Shown one piece after another: positions 29,829 through 38,891 of a DNA stretch of 64,000 nucleotides. Under the pieces are notes generated by a model. The model had not been told where the DNA came from. It did no database searches and saw nothing but the letters and a program-made list of their open reading frames with translations. Each line of letters opens with the position of its first letter. Position 1 is the stretch's first letter. The stretch is from Oxalobacteraceae bacterium OTU3CINTB1 (GTDB lineage Bacteria > Pseudomonadota > Gammaproteobacteria > Burkholderiales > Burkholderiaceae_D), in assembly GCA_024123955.1 (NCBI GenBank), contig CP099652.1, positions 6,014,001 to 6,078,000 of the forward strand, given 5' to 3'. The position numbers and the translations under genes were made by a program.

Positions 29829-30407
29829 TTAGCGCAGCAGGTGCAGCGCGGCGTATTGCAGCAGCATGATGGTTTTGCCGTCGGCGATTTCTCCGGAGGC
29901 CATCATCGCCATCGCCTGCTCCATCGTCAGCTCCAGCACCTCGATGTCCTCACCCTCTTCAGCCACCCCGCCGCCGGCGCCGGGACGCGAGGCCGGATCG
30001 TATTCGGCGACGAAGAAGTGCAGCCGCTCCGTGACCGAGCCGGGACTCATGAACGCTTCGAACACCTTGTGCACTTCGCCGATGCGGTAGCCCGTCTCCT
30101 CCTCCACCTCGGCCTTGATGCGCACTTCCGGCGTGGCCTGGTCCAGCAGCCCGGCCGGCGCCTCGATCAAAAAGCCGGGGTGCCCCTCGACATACGCCGG
30201 AAAGCGGAACTGACGCACCAGCACCACCGTGCGCAGCTCGCGGTTATAAAGCAGGATCGTGGCGCCATGGCCGCGATCATAGGTTTCGCGCGACTGGCGC
30301 TGCCACGTGCCGTCGCTACGGCGGTAGTCGAACGTGGTCTTCTTCAGTACGAACCAGTCGTCGGACAGGGTTTCGACTTTGTGAATGCGGATGCGGTCTT
30401 CGGGCAT
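29829..30407 (-). CDS. nudK: GDP-mannose / nucleoside-diphosphate-sugar Nudix hydrolase
   Basis: 192-residue Nudix protein of the NudK group. The Nudix box is [20 protein letters not shown] followed by ETGY; the metal-binding Glu residues are present, although the usual Arg before the first Glu is Ala. The NudK-specific segments [35 protein letters not shown] and [13 protein letters not shown] are well kept. It hydrolyses nucleotide sugars such as GDP-mannose in the cytoplasm. It is divergent from the DeoR regulator. Confidence 0.92.
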   Translation of the reverse strand: MPEDRIRIHKVETLSDDWFVLKKTTFDYRRSDGTWQRQSRETYDRGHGATILLYNRELRTVVLVRQFRFPAYVEGHPGFLIEAPAGLLDQATPEVRIKAEVEEETGYRIGEVHKVFEAFMSPGSVTERLHFFVAEYDPASRPGAGGGVAEEGEDIEVLELTMEQAMAMMASGEIADGKTIMLLQYAALHLLR

Positions 30408-30446
30408 GGCGGCCTTCCTTTTTTTTGATTGCGTATTTTTACGATA

Positions 30447-30484
30447 TCATGCACTATCGTGCAATATCAAGATAATTCGTGCAA
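30447..30484. promoter_or_regulatory. TCGTGCAA repeats, candidate DeoR-regulator operator
   Basis: TCGTGCAA occurs at 30457-30464 and 30477-30484, exactly 20 bases apart, with a near copy TCATGCAC at 30448-30455. All lie just before the start of the DeoR-family gene and within the nudK/DeoR divergent gap. Repeats in phase with the helix suit a multimeric DeoR/GlpR-type repressor acting on its own gene and possibly on nudK. Confidence 0.5.
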
Positions 30485-30487
30485 ATC

Positions 30488-31264
30488 ATGCTAACACGTC
30501 AACGCAAGGAACTACTGCTGTCCCGCCTCAAGCAGGACGGCCAGATCGTCGCCAAGTCGCTCAGCGAGGAGTTGGGATTGTCGGAGGATACGATACGCCG
30601 CGACCTGCGCGAGCTGGCCGGCGAAGGTTTGCTGCAGCGGGTGCACGGCGGCGCTCTGCCGTTGGCGGCGCCGCTGCCCGCATCGCCGGCAATGGGCAAC
30701 TTCGCCGAGCGCCAGCAAATATCGAGCGACGCCAAACCGGCCATCGCGCGCGCTGCCGCCGCCATGGTCAAGGCGGGGCAAGTGGTATTTATCGACGGCG
30801 GCACGACGGCGGTCCAGCTGGCGCGCCATTTGCCAGCCGACTTGAAATGCACCGTCGTCACCCACAGTCCCAGCATCGCGGTCGAACTGACGGAGCATCC
30901 GCTGATCGAGGTGATCATCATCGGCGGCCGCCTGTTCAAGCATTCGATCGTCGCCATGGGACCGGCCGCGCTGGAGGCCATCGCGCAGATTCGCACCGAC
31001 ATCTACTTCATGGGCGTTTGCAGCCTGCATCCGGAGCAAGGCATCAGTACCGGCGACTACGACGAAGCCGGCGTCAAACGCGCGATCGCGGCAGCGGCGC
31101 AAAAGACGGTGGTGCTAGCGTCGCCGGAAAAACTGGACACCGCGTCGCCGTTCCAGATCGCCCCGATGCAAAGCGTGGGCGCGATCATCGTCAACGCCGG
31201 CGTATCCGACGCCCTGCTGGCGCCCTACCGCGCCATGGGTATCGAGGTGGTGCTGGCCGGCTGA
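30488..31264 (+). CDS. DeoR/GlpR-family transcriptional regulator
   Basis: About 258 residues. The N-terminal winged helix-turn-helix is RQRKELLLSRLKQDGQIVAK then LGLSEDTIRRDLRELAGEGL, the DeoR signature. The C-terminal sugar-phosphate sensing domain contains VVFIDGGTTAVQLARHLP, IGGRLFKHS and YFMGVCSLHPEQGI. The ATG at 30488 is favoured; a GTG 9 bases earlier is also in frame. The effector is probably a phosphorylated sugar, and deoxyribose-5-phosphate would fit the surroundings, but this is inference. Confidence 0.9.
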   Translation: MLTRQRKELLLSRLKQDGQIVAKSLSEELGLSEDTIRRDLRELAGEGLLQRVHGGALPLAAPLPASPAMGNFAERQQISSDAKPAIARAAAAMVKAGQVVFIDGGTTAVQLARHLPADLKCTVVTHSPSIAVELTEHPLIEVIIIGGRLFKHSIVAMGPAALEAIAQIRTDIYFMGVCSLHPEQGISTGDYDEAGVKRAIAAAAQKTVVLASPEKLDTASPFQIAPMQSVGAIIVNAGVSDALLAPYRAMGIEVVLAG

Positions 31265-31268
31265 CCAC

Positions 31269-32339
31269 TCAAGGCCAGATGGCTTTGAGGACGGCGGCCA
31301 AACGATAGCCGCCCAGTGTCAGCTGCGTCCTGGCGTCGGCCGATGTCGGCACCGGATAGTCATCGGGCACCGACACAGGCCACACGCCGTACACCGCGCC
31401 ACTGCTCTTGCTGGTCTGCCTGGATATCGCACCCGGAACCACGCCGTTGTAAGCGCGCTTGGACACCACCAACGCTTGTTCGGCCCACCGGTACGGCCAG
31501 TTCACCGGATCGCCGCCGTCGGCAGCCACTACCGGATTGGCCGCGATGACCGCTTCCGCGAACTGCTGCGGCGAGCGCGCATCGATGCGGCGGAAGGCGT
31601 AGTTCACCGTCGTGCCATCCCAATACGAATGCAACGGACGGGTGGCCCTCGGCGGGCGCGGCGGCCCTGGTGGGTCGACGTTTTCAGCCTCCGGCGGCGG
31701 AATCAGGCGTCCGCTGCTCTCGCCCAGTTTGACGTCATCGAGCAGCAGATTATTGCCGCCTTGCGTGGCGAACGCCTCACCGGCATCGAGCTGCGCCTGG
31801 CTGGCCGGCACGACGAAACCGCCGTCCCTGCCGACATACGCTTCGCCTACGTGCAGCGGTTGCGCGATATCGCCCGTCAGGTGAGCCAGCATCAGCAAGG
31901 CCTGGCGCGGCGTGAAGTCGTGCGGATTGGTGGCCTTGTCGCCCTTGCCCTGCAAAATGGCGATGCACTGCTTGAGCGTCTGCACGATGTCGTCGTCGGC
32001 GGTGCCGAGCGCGTGGTCGTGGTACTCCGTCAGCTGGAACGGCACGTTGGTGTAGTGGTACTCGGTATGCCGGGGATTGGCTGCGACGTAAGCTTCCATC
32101 TCGGCAGTCTGCGGGCCGCAATAAGTCCCCTTGACGCAGTCGGCCCAGATGGCGACCTTCTCCAGGGTCTCGCCGGGCAGCAGCAAGGCCTGCACGCGCT
32201 TTTCGGCGTTGCTACCCTTGATCAGCTGATCGGCGATGGCGCCGACCGCACGATGGCCGTCATTACCCCACGCCTGCGCGTTCAACGAGACGAGTGCGCA
32301 GGCGCCGCCAAGCGCCGTCACCAACAATAGCTTCTTCAT
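31269..32339 (-). CDS. Secreted S1/P1-family nuclease
   Basis: 356 residues. Signal peptide 1-23 (ending NAQA) leaves a mature N-terminus starting Trp-Gly-Asn-Asp-Gly-His, where the N-terminal Trp is the first zinc ligand of S1/P1 nucleases. Other zinc-site segments are VAIWADCVKG, TEYHYTNVP, LAHLTGDIAQPLHVGE (HxxxD plus His) and PLHSYWDGTTV. These enzymes cut single-stranded DNA and RNA and act as 3'-nucleotidases. It overlaps the stop of the upstream PLD gene (ATGA), and the 5'-nucleotidase gene lies just before that: an extracellular nucleic-acid degradation operon. Confidence 0.93.
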   Translation of the reverse strand: MKKLLLVTALGGACALVSLNAQAWGNDGHRAVGAIADQLIKGSNAEKRVQALLLPGETLEKVAIWADCVKGTYCGPQTAEMEAYVAANPRHTEYHYTNVPFQLTEYHDHALGTADDDIVQTLKQCIAILQGKGDKATNPHDFTPRQALLMLAHLTGDIAQPLHVGEAYVGRDGGFVVPASQAQLDAGEAFATQGGNNLLLDDVKLGESSGRLIPPPEAENVDPPGPPRPPRATRPLHSYWDGTTVNYAFRRIDARSPQQFAEAVIAANPVVAADGGDPVNWPYRWAEQALVVSKRAYNGVVPGAISRQTSKSSGAVYGVWPVSVPDDYPVPTSADARTQLTLGGYRLAAVLKAIWP

Positions 32340-33574
32340 TCCGCTTTGCCTTTTACAGGTTTGGGATACTGCTTGTTGATGTCGAGCGCCTGCGCGTACT
32401 GCGAGCTCCAGATCTGCTCCTGCGTCGCCGCCAGGCGCTGCGCCATTTTCTCGTTGCGCATCACCACTTCCATATTACGCGACAAATCCATGTAGCCGCC
32501 TGCCCAGTTGCTGGTGCCGACCCACGCGATCTGATTATCGATCACCATGGTCTTGCTGTGGATGACGCGCGCGAACGGAATGAAGCCGCTCGACGCCACC
32601 GGTATCGTCACCACGCGGATCTCCACGTTCGGCAGCATCGCCAGGCTTTTCAGATAGGCTTGCGCCGGCTGTTCCAGGTTCCAGTTGGATACCATCAGCT
32701 TGATCTTGACGCCGCGATTGGCGGCGGCGCGCACCGCGTTGTCGATCACGGCGTAGTAGGGCCGCGTGCCCTTCGGACCATAACTGAGCGGCGCGTAGTC
32801 GAGCAGCTGGATGCGCACTTCGCTCTTGGCGTCGGCCAGCAGCGCCGGCAAGCCGGACTCGGAGTCGCCGATGCCGGCCGGGTTGTAACGGTTGGGACTC
32901 GCCAGGAGGAAGGTCTCCTGGCGATAGTTGGGCGCGGCGGCGGGTGTACTGGCAGCCGCGTTCAGCGCCGGCACCGCCGTGCCCTGCTCCGTCAGCGCCT
33001 GCGCGCGCCAGTCCTGGTTGAACACCGCCAGCACCTGGCCGACGAGCTTCGGATCGGTGATGCGCAGTCCCGTCTCGTGGATATGCTCGAAGGAGCGCCA
33101 GTCGAAGTTCTGGCTGCCAATAAAGGCGGTGGCGCCATCGACCACCATGTACTTGGCGTGGATGATGCCATTGCCGGTCAACTTGCTGAAATCGAGGACG
33201 CGCAGTTCCAGGTTCGGAATCGCCCGCAACTGGTCCAGGGTCGGCTTCTCCGACAGGCCGATGCCTTTCTGTTCAAGCAGGAAGCGGATCTTGACGCCGC
33301 GCTTGCCGGCCGCCGCCAGGCGCTCGACGACCTTGTCGAACACGCTGCCCGGCTTGTTGACCGCGTAGAACTGGCCGATCACGATCTCGGTCTTGGCGTT
33401 GTCGAACATCTCGCTCCACACCGTCGCGGGATCGCGCAGGTCGTCGCTGCGCAGCGGTGTTTCGACGGGCGCCGTCTGCACCAGTTCAAAGCCGGGGATG
33501 GAAAACTCGGCACGGGCCGGCGCGGCCGATGCCAGCAGCGCGGGCACGACAACGGAAAGTAAAATACGACGCAT
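32336..33574 (-). CDS. Exported phospholipase D-family protein (possible nuclease)
   Basis: 412 residues with a signal peptide (residues 1-22, ending PARA). Both PLD catalytic motifs are intact: HAKYMVVDGATAFIGSQN (about residue 150) and HSKTMVIDNQIAWVGTSN (about residue 340), each HxKx4Dx6GSxN-like. The family includes phospholipases, phosphatidyltransferases and Nuc-type endonucleases; two motifs in one chain can serve either function. Its overlap with the S1-type nuclease gene and closeness to the 5'-nucleotidase favour a phosphodiesterase or nuclease role on nucleic acids, which is inference. Confidence 0.88.
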   Translation of the reverse strand: MRRILLSVVVPALLASAAPARAEFSIPGFELVQTAPVETPLRSDDLRDPATVWSEMFDNAKTEIVIGQFYAVNKPGSVFDKVVERLAAAGKRGVKIRFLLEQKGIGLSEKPTLDQLRAIPNLELRVLDFSKLTGNGIIHAKYMVVDGATAFIGSQNFDWRSFEHIHETGLRITDPKLVGQVLAVFNQDWRAQALTEQGTAVPALNAAASTPAAAPNYRQETFLLASPNRYNPAGIGDSESGLPALLADAKSEVRIQLLDYAPLSYGPKGTRPYYAVIDNAVRAAANRGVKIKLMVSNWNLEQPAQAYLKSLAMLPNVEIRVVTIPVASSGFIPFARVIHSKTMVIDNQIAWVGTSNWAGGYMDLSRNMEVVMRNEKMAQRLAATQEQIWSSQYAQALDINKQYPKPVKGKAE

Positions 33575-33607
33575 AGCGGTAACTCCAATGAATATGTTTA
33601 GTCTTGA

Positions 33608-35317
33608 CTACCGCAGGCGCCTGATGCGCTGCTGCGTTTCGGCCTTGCCGGCCGGCTTGCCCGCCTCTTCGCGCTTGACCAGATAAGCGGTCAGCGCATC
33701 GACGGCGAGGATGCCCGTTTCGGCGCGGTTCGCGCCATTGGCGAACATCGGAAAAGCATCTCCGCCTTCGGCAAGGAAGTTATTCACCATCACCCGGTAC
33801 GACGACTCCCTCTGCAGCGGTACGCCGTTCAACGTCACGCTGTCCGGCACCACTTTGCTGCCCTCGCCGCGCTTCGCATCCCACTGGTAGGTGAAGCCCT
33901 CGGACACCTGCAGCAGCCCGCGCCAAGAGTCGCGCCCGCCGAGCCACTGCTGCTCCAGCAGCTCGTGGATCTGCCACCCTTTCAGGTTCATCGCCACCAG
34001 CTTGTTCGCGAACGGCAGGACCACCTGCGCCTGGCCGACGGTGACGCGGTTGCCCGCGCCGCTCTCCAGATCCTTGCGGATGCCGCCGTTGTTCATGAAA
34101 GCGATCTGCACGCCGAAGGGACGGCCCGCCGCCAGCACCGAGTCGGCCACCAGATCGCCCAGCGGCGACTCGCCGTTGTCATCGAGACCGCGCTCCACGC
34201 TGGGCACGGCCAGCGCCGCCACCGGACGCGCAAGTTGCGCCGCGCTGCGCTCGCGCGCCGTCTTGAGATACGCATCGAGCGCCGGATCGGCGGGCCAGGT
34301 TCCCGGCACCATCACCTCCTGCGTGGCGCTGACGTCGCGCAGCGTGTTGGTGGCGGTATCGACCCGCAGCTTGATGCGCGCCATCACATGGCCCGCCGAA
34401 TCGGACTGCGTCACCAGACGGCCGTCCACCCGGCACAGATAGCCCTTGTGCGAGTGGCCGCTGACCACCACGCGGATCGCCGGATCGAGGCGTTTGACGA
34501 CATCGACGACCGGGCCTTTCAGCTGACTGCAATCCTGCTGGTCGAACTTCTCGACCGTGGTGCCGCCCTGGTGCAGCAGCACGACGAACACGCCGACGCC
34601 CTGCTGGCGCAGTTCCGGCAGTTGGCGGTTGATGGCGTCCGCCTCGTCGATGAATTGGAGGCCGGCGATGCCCGAGGCCAGCGAGGTTTCGGCGGTCTCG
34701 CGCAACACGGTGCCGATGAAGGCCACCTTGACGCCATGCGCCGTCTCGATCCTGTAAGCCGGCAGGATCGGCTTGCGGGTGACCATGTCGATCACGTTGG
34801 CCGCCAGATAACTGAATTTCGCGCCGGCGTAGTCCGGGTCGAACTTGCAGGCCTTGTCGGCGCGCGGCGATTTGCAGCCGCCCTTCTGCTGGCGCAGCAG
34901 CTCGACACGGCCGGCGTCGAATTCGTGATTGCCGACGGTGCTCGCGCGCAGCCCCAGTAAATCCATCGCGACCATGGTCGGCTCGTCGGCCCACATCGAC
35001 GAAATGGCCGGACTGGCGCCGATCAAATCGCCGGCGCCCACCAGCAGCAGTTCCGGGTCCTGCTTGCGCCAGGCCTGCAACGCCGCGCCCAGCGTATCGA
35101 TACCGCCCGCCATCACCGTGCGCGCGTCGCGGTTTCGCACGCTATCCCACACGTATTTGCTCGGTTCAAGGTTGCCGTGGAAGTCGTTGAGCGTGGCCAG
35201 TTGCACCTCGACGACGCCGGGCGGCAACGGCGGCGACAAAAACGCGCAGCCGCCGGACAAGGCCGCCAGCGCGCCCGCCAACACGGCGCGGGCGACGGAA
35301 CTCAATGGTTTAGTCAT
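33608..35317 (-). CDS. UshA-like 5'-nucleotidase / 2',3'-cyclic phosphodiesterase
   Basis: 569 residues. The N-terminal export signal ends near ALSGGCAF, which is either an imperfect lipobox or a cleavable signal. The calcineurin-like metallophosphatase domain has LATLNDFHGNLEP, VGAGDLIGASP, STVGNHEFDAGRVELL and VVSGHSHKGYLC. The C-terminal 5_nucleotid_C domain (from ~residue 345) shows NNGGIRKDLESG and the substrate stack YRVMVNNFLAEGGDAFP. It releases nucleosides from nucleotides in the periplasm. It is the first gene of the 5'-nucleotidase/PLD/S1 nuclease operon. Confidence 0.94.
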   Translation of the reverse strand: MTKPLSSVARAVLAGALAALSGGCAFLSPPLPPGVVEVQLATLNDFHGNLEPSKYVWDSVRNRDARTVMAGGIDTLGAALQAWRKQDPELLLVGAGDLIGASPAISSMWADEPTMVAMDLLGLRASTVGNHEFDAGRVELLRQQKGGCKSPRADKACKFDPDYAGAKFSYLAANVIDMVTRKPILPAYRIETAHGVKVAFIGTVLRETAETSLASGIAGLQFIDEADAINRQLPELRQQGVGVFVVLLHQGGTTVEKFDQQDCSQLKGPVVDVVKRLDPAIRVVVSGHSHKGYLCRVDGRLVTQSDSAGHVMARIKLRVDTATNTLRDVSATQEVMVPGTWPADPALDAYLKTARERSAAQLARPVAALAVPSVERGLDDNGESPLGDLVADSVLAAGRPFGVQIAFMNNGGIRKDLESGAGNRVTVGQAQVVLPFANKLVAMNLKGWQIHELLEQQWLGGRDSWRGLLQVSEGFTYQWDAKRGEGSKVVPDSVTLNGVPLQRESSYRVMVNNFLAEGGDAFPMFANGANRAETGILAVDALTAYLVKREEAGKPAGKAETQQRIRRLR

Positions 35318-35417
35318 TACTGATCAACTCGGAAATAATCAAATATTGTACAGCCCGGGCCGGCCGAAAAACGCCGCCGGGCCCGGTGAAAATATTACGT
35401 TACAAACCGTCCCGGCA

Positions 35418-35451
35418 TAAAAAAACGGCTGATGTCGCCACCAGCCGTTTT
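35418..35451 (-). terminator. Intrinsic terminator of Oar-like receptor gene
   Basis: AAAACGGCTG (35422-35431) pairs with CAGCCGTTTT (35442-35451). On the minus strand the stem is followed by TTTTTTT. It lies 24 bases beyond the receptor stop codon. Confidence 0.93.
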
Positions 35452-35474
35452 CGGATCAGAGACGTGCTACGAAC

Positions 35475-38400
35475 TTAGAATTCGTAACGTACCGTTGCCT
35501 GGATTGCCCACTGCGACTCGCCCTTGACTTGACGGACATCGACGCTTTCGACATCGCGCACGCGGTACACGTACTTGCCGGCCGCATCCAAACCTTGGTA
35601 GTCGACGAAGCTGCGCGCCACACCGCCATTGCTCTGGAAGCCGACTTCATTGATACGGCCCCACTTCTTGTTCAGCAGGTTGCCGAAGTTGAAGATGTCG
35701 AGCGAGAACGTCGCCTTATTGTTGAAGAAGCCAGGAATTTCCTGGGCGATGCGAACGTCGAAGCTGTTGGTCCAAGGCGCGAAGTCGCTGTTGCGATCGA
35801 CAACGCGGCCTTTCGAATTACGCAGCACGCCATTGGAATTGACGATGCTCCAGAACTTGTCTTCGTTGGCGTGGTTGGTGGCCGTGTCGCCATAGAACAC
35901 CACCTGGCCCGAACCCGGCGCCGAAGGGATGAACATCAGGTCGTTGCCGGCCAGGCCGTCACCGTTCAAGTCGTTGTTGACGGTCCAGCTGTAAGGCTTG
36001 CCCGAACGACCTTCGTAGAACACGCCCAGGGTGGTGTTGTAGCTGCCGAAGAAGCGCTTGCGGAAGTTGAGCAGCGCGCTGATACGGTCTTTCACCAGAT
36101 AGGTCGAGTTGGCGTTGACTTCCTCGTTCGGATTGAAGGTGGCGCGGCTCGAGTAGTTCGACGCCGAGGTCGACGACGTCAGCGGCGATACTTCCTTGGC
36201 CGAGGTGTAGCTATACGCGGCCGACCAGCTCCAGCCGTTCATCATTGGACGGGTCAGCGAGACGGTGGCGACATTGCTGTAGCCCTGGTCGGTCTTGGTG
36301 GCGACCAGCACGTTGTTGAACGACGAGTTGCTCAAGGCCTTGGCGACGAAGCCCGAGCAAACGCCGTTGGAGATCGAGGCGCCGGTTGGCGACCAGCAAG
36401 CCTGGTTGTAACCTTGCGGGCTGTAATACAGCGCGCGGCCGTCGGTGCCGGTGCGGGTAGCCACGCCCAAGTTGGCGTTCTGGTAGTAGATCGCGTCGTT
36501 GGCCTTGGTCTTCAGGAACTCGGCGCTCAGCACCAGACCGTACCATGGCAGTTCCGTTTCAACCGCGATATTCGCTTTCCATACCGAAGGCTGCTTCAGG
36601 CCTGGGGCCAGGATATCGACGTTGGCGGCCGGGACCGAACCGGTGAAGCTGGTCACCTGGTTGTTGATGTCCGTACGGAACAAGCCGTCGGTGCTCGGGC
36701 ACGCCGCGTAACCGGCAATACCGCAACCCACGGTGCGGGTCTGCACGCCGGTGTTGGAGAACGGATTGGACAGCCAGACGGTCAGGGCGGAGCCCTGGAA
36801 CAGGCCGGCGCCACCGCGAATTTGCGTCTGACGGGCGGTGTCGAGCTTGTAGTTGAAGCCGGCGCGCGGCTGGAACAACTTCTGGCCGTCGAAGGTGTTG
36901 GTGTTGTCCATGCCAAAACCACCGGTGGCGCGGGTGTTGGTGGCAGGGTTGCCGGCGATGGCCGCCTGCGCCACGCGGTCGTTGCGCAGCGGACGCTCGG
37001 CGACATCGGTGCCGTCGACGCGCACGCCGAAGCTCACGTTCAGGTTCGAGCTCACAGCCCAGGTGTCCTGGATGAAGGCACCATAGTTCTTCATCGTGAA
37101 CTGCGACACGGCGTCGTCCAGGGTCAGGCCTGGATTGGCCACCTGCACGCTGTAGCTGCTTGGACGGCCGCGGCGGAAGTTCTCCAGCACGGCCGCTTCG
37201 ATCTGGGCGTTGCTGCCGGTGCCGCAGTTGAAGTTGGCGTTGTTGTTGAACTGGTAGGCGACGTTGGTGATGCAACCGAACGTGTAGTTGCCCCAGACGT
37301 TTTGCAGGAACGCATTGTAGATCTTGTTGCGGCTGTAATCGCTGCCGAACTTGATTTCATGGTCGCCCAGCGACCAGTTGGCGCCGGCGTAGGCGTCGAT
37401 GGTCTTGGTGCCCAGGATGTTGCGTTGACGGCTGTTGTCGGTACCGAAGAACAGCGTGCGGTTGGCCGACGAAACGGTCGACGGCGTGCCCGGCGGCAGC
37501 GCGCCGGAGAATTGCAGGCCGATCAACGGCAGCTGCGTATTCAGTTTAGGCACGGAATCGTAGTCGCGCGAGGACAGCTTGAACTCGGTCGAGAACGTCG
37601 GCGTCCAGTCCGACAGTACCTGGGCGACCTTGGTTTCGATGGTCTTGCCCTGCTGGTACCACTCGCTGTTGAGCGACAGGCCGGTGGCCGACAGGCCGCT
37701 GAAGATAGGCTCGGTCTGGTCCGTCTTCGAATAGCGGAACATGGCGCGGTGATTGTCGGTGATGTTCCAGTCAAACTTGACCAGCTTGTCGGTGACATCG
37801 AGCGCGGCGCCCGACGGCACATTGCTGTTGCCGATATCGACGCCATAGGCGCTCTGCGCGATCGACTGCGCCGAGGCGATGGCCGACGGGGTGATGCCGA
37901 CGTTGGTCACCGAGCTGCCCAGCGGGCCGAAGGCCGGCGCGGCGCGGGTCGATTCCAGCTTTTCCCAGCCTGCGAACAGGAACAGCTTGTCCTGGATCAG
38001 CGGCAGGCCGATGGTGCCGCCCTTGGTGGTTTCCTTGAACGGCGCGGGCGCCGCGTAGGTGTTGTTGGTGGCGTTGAAGCGGTCGCCGGCCATGCTGTCG
38101 TTACGGAACACGTAGTAGACGCTGCCCTTGACGGTGTTGGTGCCGGACTTGGTCACGGCGTTGATGTTGCCGCCGGTGTAGCCCTTCTGCGTGACGTCGT
38201 AGTTGGCGACGTTGACCTGCACCGACTGGATCGCGTCGATCGAGATCGGCTGCTTGGCGGTCGGCGAACCGCTCGCCTCCAGGCCGAAGGTGTCGTTGAC
38301 GGACACGCCGTCGATGGTCAGCGAGTTGTAGCGCGAGTTCTGACCGGCCACGGACATTTCGCCGCGCTCTTTATCGGTCTGCGACACGCGCGGGTCGGCA

Positions 38401-38891
38401 CGGGCGTAATCCTGCAGGTTGCGGTTGATCGAGCCCTGGATCGCCAGTTCGGTCGCGCTGATGCTGGTGCCGGCGCCCATCGACGATTTGTTGAACTTGT
38501 CCGAGCGGCCGCCGGTGCCGGCGATGGTCACGGTCTGCATGGCAGGCGCGCCCAAGGTGGCGTCGACGCTGGCCGTTTCAGCCAGCTGGATGTAGACGTC
38601 CTTGCGCGTTTCGGTGACGCCGTCTTTGGTGATGGTAATCGTGTACGGCCCACCGGTACGCAAGCCACGCTGCACATAACGGCCTTCGGCGTCCGTCACC
38701 ACATTGGTGACCGAACCCGATTCGGTGTGGAGGATGGACACCACGGCACCCGCCGCAGGCTTGCCGTCCGCCACCGAGACGCGGCCGCCGATGGCCGACG
38801 TCGTGTTCTGTGCAAAGGCCGGTGCCGCCGCGAGCGCGATGGACAGGCTGAGCGCGATTTGCGTCAGCTTGAGCCGTTTATGATTGATCAT
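35475..38891 (-). CDS. Oar-like TonB-dependent receptor with carboxypeptidase-regulatory domain
   Basis: 1138 residues. The start at 38891 gives a clean signal peptide (ALSLSIALAAAPAFA); a longer frame to 38999 adds only non-coding-like residues. After the signal comes a carboxypeptidase-regulatory-like beta domain (residues ~28-105, GGRVSVADGKPAAGAVVSIL). A plug follows (TIDGVSVNDTFGLEASGSP, GGNINAVTKSGTN) and then a very large barrel ending WAIQATVRYEF. Oar-type receptors take up large or complex substrates such as peptides or proteins. It has its own terminator and a palindrome upstream. It is probably monocistronic. Confidence 0.92.
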   Translation of the reverse strand: MINHKRLKLTQIALSLSIALAAAPAFAQNTTSAIGGRVSVADGKPAAGAVVSILHTESGSVTNVVTDAEGRYVQRGLRTGGPYTITITKDGVTETRKDVYIQLAETASVDATLGAPAMQTVTIAGTGGRSDKFNKSSMGAGTSISATELAIQGSINRNLQDYARADPRVSQTDKERGEMSVAGQNSRYNSLTIDGVSVNDTFGLEASGSPTAKQPISIDAIQSVQVNVANYDVTQKGYTGGNINAVTKSGTNTVKGSVYYVFRNDSMAGDRFNATNNTYAAPAPFKETTKGGTIGLPLIQDKLFLFAGWEKLESTRAAPAFGPLGSSVTNVGITPSAIASAQSIAQSAYGVDIGNSNVPSGAALDVTDKLVKFDWNITDNHRAMFRYSKTDQTEPIFSGLSATGLSLNSEWYQQGKTIETKVAQVLSDWTPTFSTEFKLSSRDYDSVPKLNTQLPLIGLQFSGALPPGTPSTVSSANRTLFFGTDNSRQRNILGTKTIDAYAGANWSLGDHEIKFGSDYSRNKIYNAFLQNVWGNYTFGCITNVAYQFNNNANFNCGTGSNAQIEAAVLENFRRGRPSSYSVQVANPGLTLDDAVSQFTMKNYGAFIQDTWAVSSNLNVSFGVRVDGTDVAERPLRNDRVAQAAIAGNPATNTRATGGFGMDNTNTFDGQKLFQPRAGFNYKLDTARQTQIRGGAGLFQGSALTVWLSNPFSNTGVQTRTVGCGIAGYAACPSTDGLFRTDINNQVTSFTGSVPAANVDILAPGLKQPSVWKANIAVETELPWYGLVLSAEFLKTKANDAIYYQNANLGVATRTGTDGRALYYSPQGYNQACWSPTGASISNGVCSGFVAKALSNSSFNNVLVATKTDQGYSNVATVSLTRPMMNGWSWSAAYSYTSAKEVSPLTSSTSASNYSSRATFNPNEEVNANSTYLVKDRISALLNFRKRFFGSYNTTLGVFYEGRSGKPYSWTVNNDLNGDGLAGNDLMFIPSAPGSGQVVFYGDTATNHANEDKFWSIVNSNGVLRNSKGRVVDRNSDFAPWTNSFDVRIAQEIPGFFNNKATFSLDIFNFGNLLNKKWGRINEVGFQSNGGVARSFVDYQGLDAAGKYVYRVRDVESVDVRQVKGESQWAIQATVRYEF

